Positions 63,446-64,000 of a stretch of 64,000 nt of DNA are shown here, in pieces. The notes below the pieces were generated by a model. That model was not told where the DNA came from, searched no databases, and saw only the letters and a list, made by a program, of their open reading frames with translations. Position numbers and translations under genes: made by a program. Every line of letters starts with the position of its first letter. Position 1 is the stretch's first letter. The DNA is from Actibacterium sp. 188UL27-1 (GTDB taxonomy: Bacteria; Pseudomonadota; Alphaproteobacteria; Rhodobacterales; Rhodobacteraceae), in contig NZ_JAFEUL010000011.1 of NCBI RefSeq assembly GCF_016901225.1, forward strand, positions 1-64,000, in the 5' to 3' direction.

Positions 63446-64000
63446 TTGAGCCGCATCGCGCACATCGATACGTGCCTTTTCCATATACCGCTGGCCGAGG
63501 TGCTGGTGGATGCCAAACACGGCGACCACGTTTTCTTTGAATTGATCACCGCAACAGTCCACCTGGAGGATGGCAGCCAAGGAACCGGCTACACCTATAC
63601 CGGCGGCAAGGGTGGTCATGCGATCAAGGCGATGATCGATCATGATCTCGCCCCGTTTCTGATCGGACAGGAAGGCGGGGCCATTGAAGCGCTCTGTGAT
63701 GCGATGCAATGGCATGTCCACTACGTCGCGCGGGGTGGAATTGCGTCATTCGCAATATCTGCTGTTGATATCGCACTCTGGGATCTGCGCGGCAAACGCA
63801 CCAGACAGCCACTTTGGCAGATGGCCGGTGGGGCGGGGCATACCTGCCGCGCCTATTGCGGCGGTATTGATCTGGGTTTTCCGCTGCCCAAATTGCTGGA
63901 CAGCGTGCGGGGTTACCTTGATCGCGGCTTCAATGGCGTGAAGATCAAAATCGGCCAACCGACCTTGGAGGAGGATCTGGAGCGTATTGCTGCCATCCGC
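63446..64000 (+). CDS. mandelate racemase/muconate lactonizing enzyme-like protein, partial
   Basis: The first 185 codons of an enolase-superfamily enzyme; the gene runs off the right edge. The N-terminal capping domain (HVFFELITATVHLEDGSQGT, then GYTYTGGKGGHAIKAMID and SFAISAVDIALWDLRGKR) leads into the barrel with the catalytic FNGVKIKIG (KxK). No ATG is in frame. TTG at 63446 (SRIAHIDTCLFHIPLAEVL) is the likely start, but an ATG at 63420 lies in another frame after a GGGGAGGGG site and meets a stop after nine codons, so a small frameshift is possible. The substrate, a sugar or sugar acid, cannot be told. Confidence 0.78.
   Translation, partial: MSRIAHIDTCLFHIPLAEVLVDAKHGDHVFFELITATVHLEDGSQGTGYTYTGGKGGHAIKAMIDHDLAPFLIGQEGGAIEALCDAMQWHVHYVARGGIASFAISAVDIALWDLRGKRTRQPLWQMAGGAGHTCRAYCGGIDLGFPLPKLLDSVRGYLDRGFNGVKIKIGQPTLEEDLERIAAIR

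Overview
The window reads as a chromosomal segment of a Rhodobacteraceae-type (Roseobacter-group) alphaproteobacterium. Three things suggest this: the GC-rich codon use, the type of insertion sequences, and gene neighbourhoods that are familiar from that family (hmgA-fahA with DUF2783, a T6SS with PpkA/PppA/Fha control, DUF1036, DUF6931). No rRNA, tRNA or CRISPR was seen. All assignments come from reading the sequence and recalling protein families; no search was run.

Region 1 (1-6.4 kb): a homogentisate/tyrosine-type catabolic operon on the minus strand, hmgA-fahA-MBL hydrolase-FAD monooxygenase-DUF2783-maiA, with a divergent MarR regulator. The last gene, maiA, survives only as its first 44 codons because an IS3-family element has landed in it at the left edge.

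Region 2 (6.4-9.3 kb): a gene graveyard. It holds a PNPOx-like remnant with a nonsense codon, the tail of an IS30-type transposase, a nitrilase with an internal stop and a lost C-terminus, and a divergent AraC regulator with a stop and a frameshift.

Region 3 (9.3-16.1 kb): a secreted YHYH-domain protein, then a tightly overlapping operon coding a NikABCDE/peptide-type ABC importer plus an EamA exporter. A perfect palindrome that contains the -10 box lies in front of the operon.

Region 4 (16.1-20.1 kb): nested insertion sequences. A truncated IS5-type element abuts an unidentified (possibly ATPase-like) gene fragment, and that gene is split by a decayed 2,502-bp IS66-type element with an intact 8-bp target duplication.

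Region 5 (20.1-60.5 kb): a large type VI secretion locus. The minus arm runs vgrG, DUF6931, fha/tagH, ompA, tssA, tssB, tssC, hcp, tssE, tssF, tssG, clpV. The plus arm runs tssK, tssL, tssM, tagF, pppA, ppkA. A 1,407-residue autotransporter sits between the arms. Downstream of ppkA is an accessory set: ExbB, two ExbD proteins (one with the key Asp changed to Asn), a TonB-like protein whose C-terminal domain matches that of PpkA, small secreted proteins, DUF1036, a caspase-like protein with a peptidoglycan-binding domain, and a membrane-anchored M23 endopeptidase/lytic transglycosylase fusion. I read this as the secretion machine, its kinase-phosphatase-Fha switch, and a proton-driven envelope-sensing or wall-remodelling module. 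TssJ and PAAR were not found.

Region 6 (60.5-64 kb): a phosphate acyltransferase, a YiaA/B membrane protein and a PspA-like protein, with a TetR gene upstream of pspA. Three perfect 15-bp palindromes lie between tetR and pspA. The window ends inside an enolase-superfamily (mandelate racemase-like) gene.
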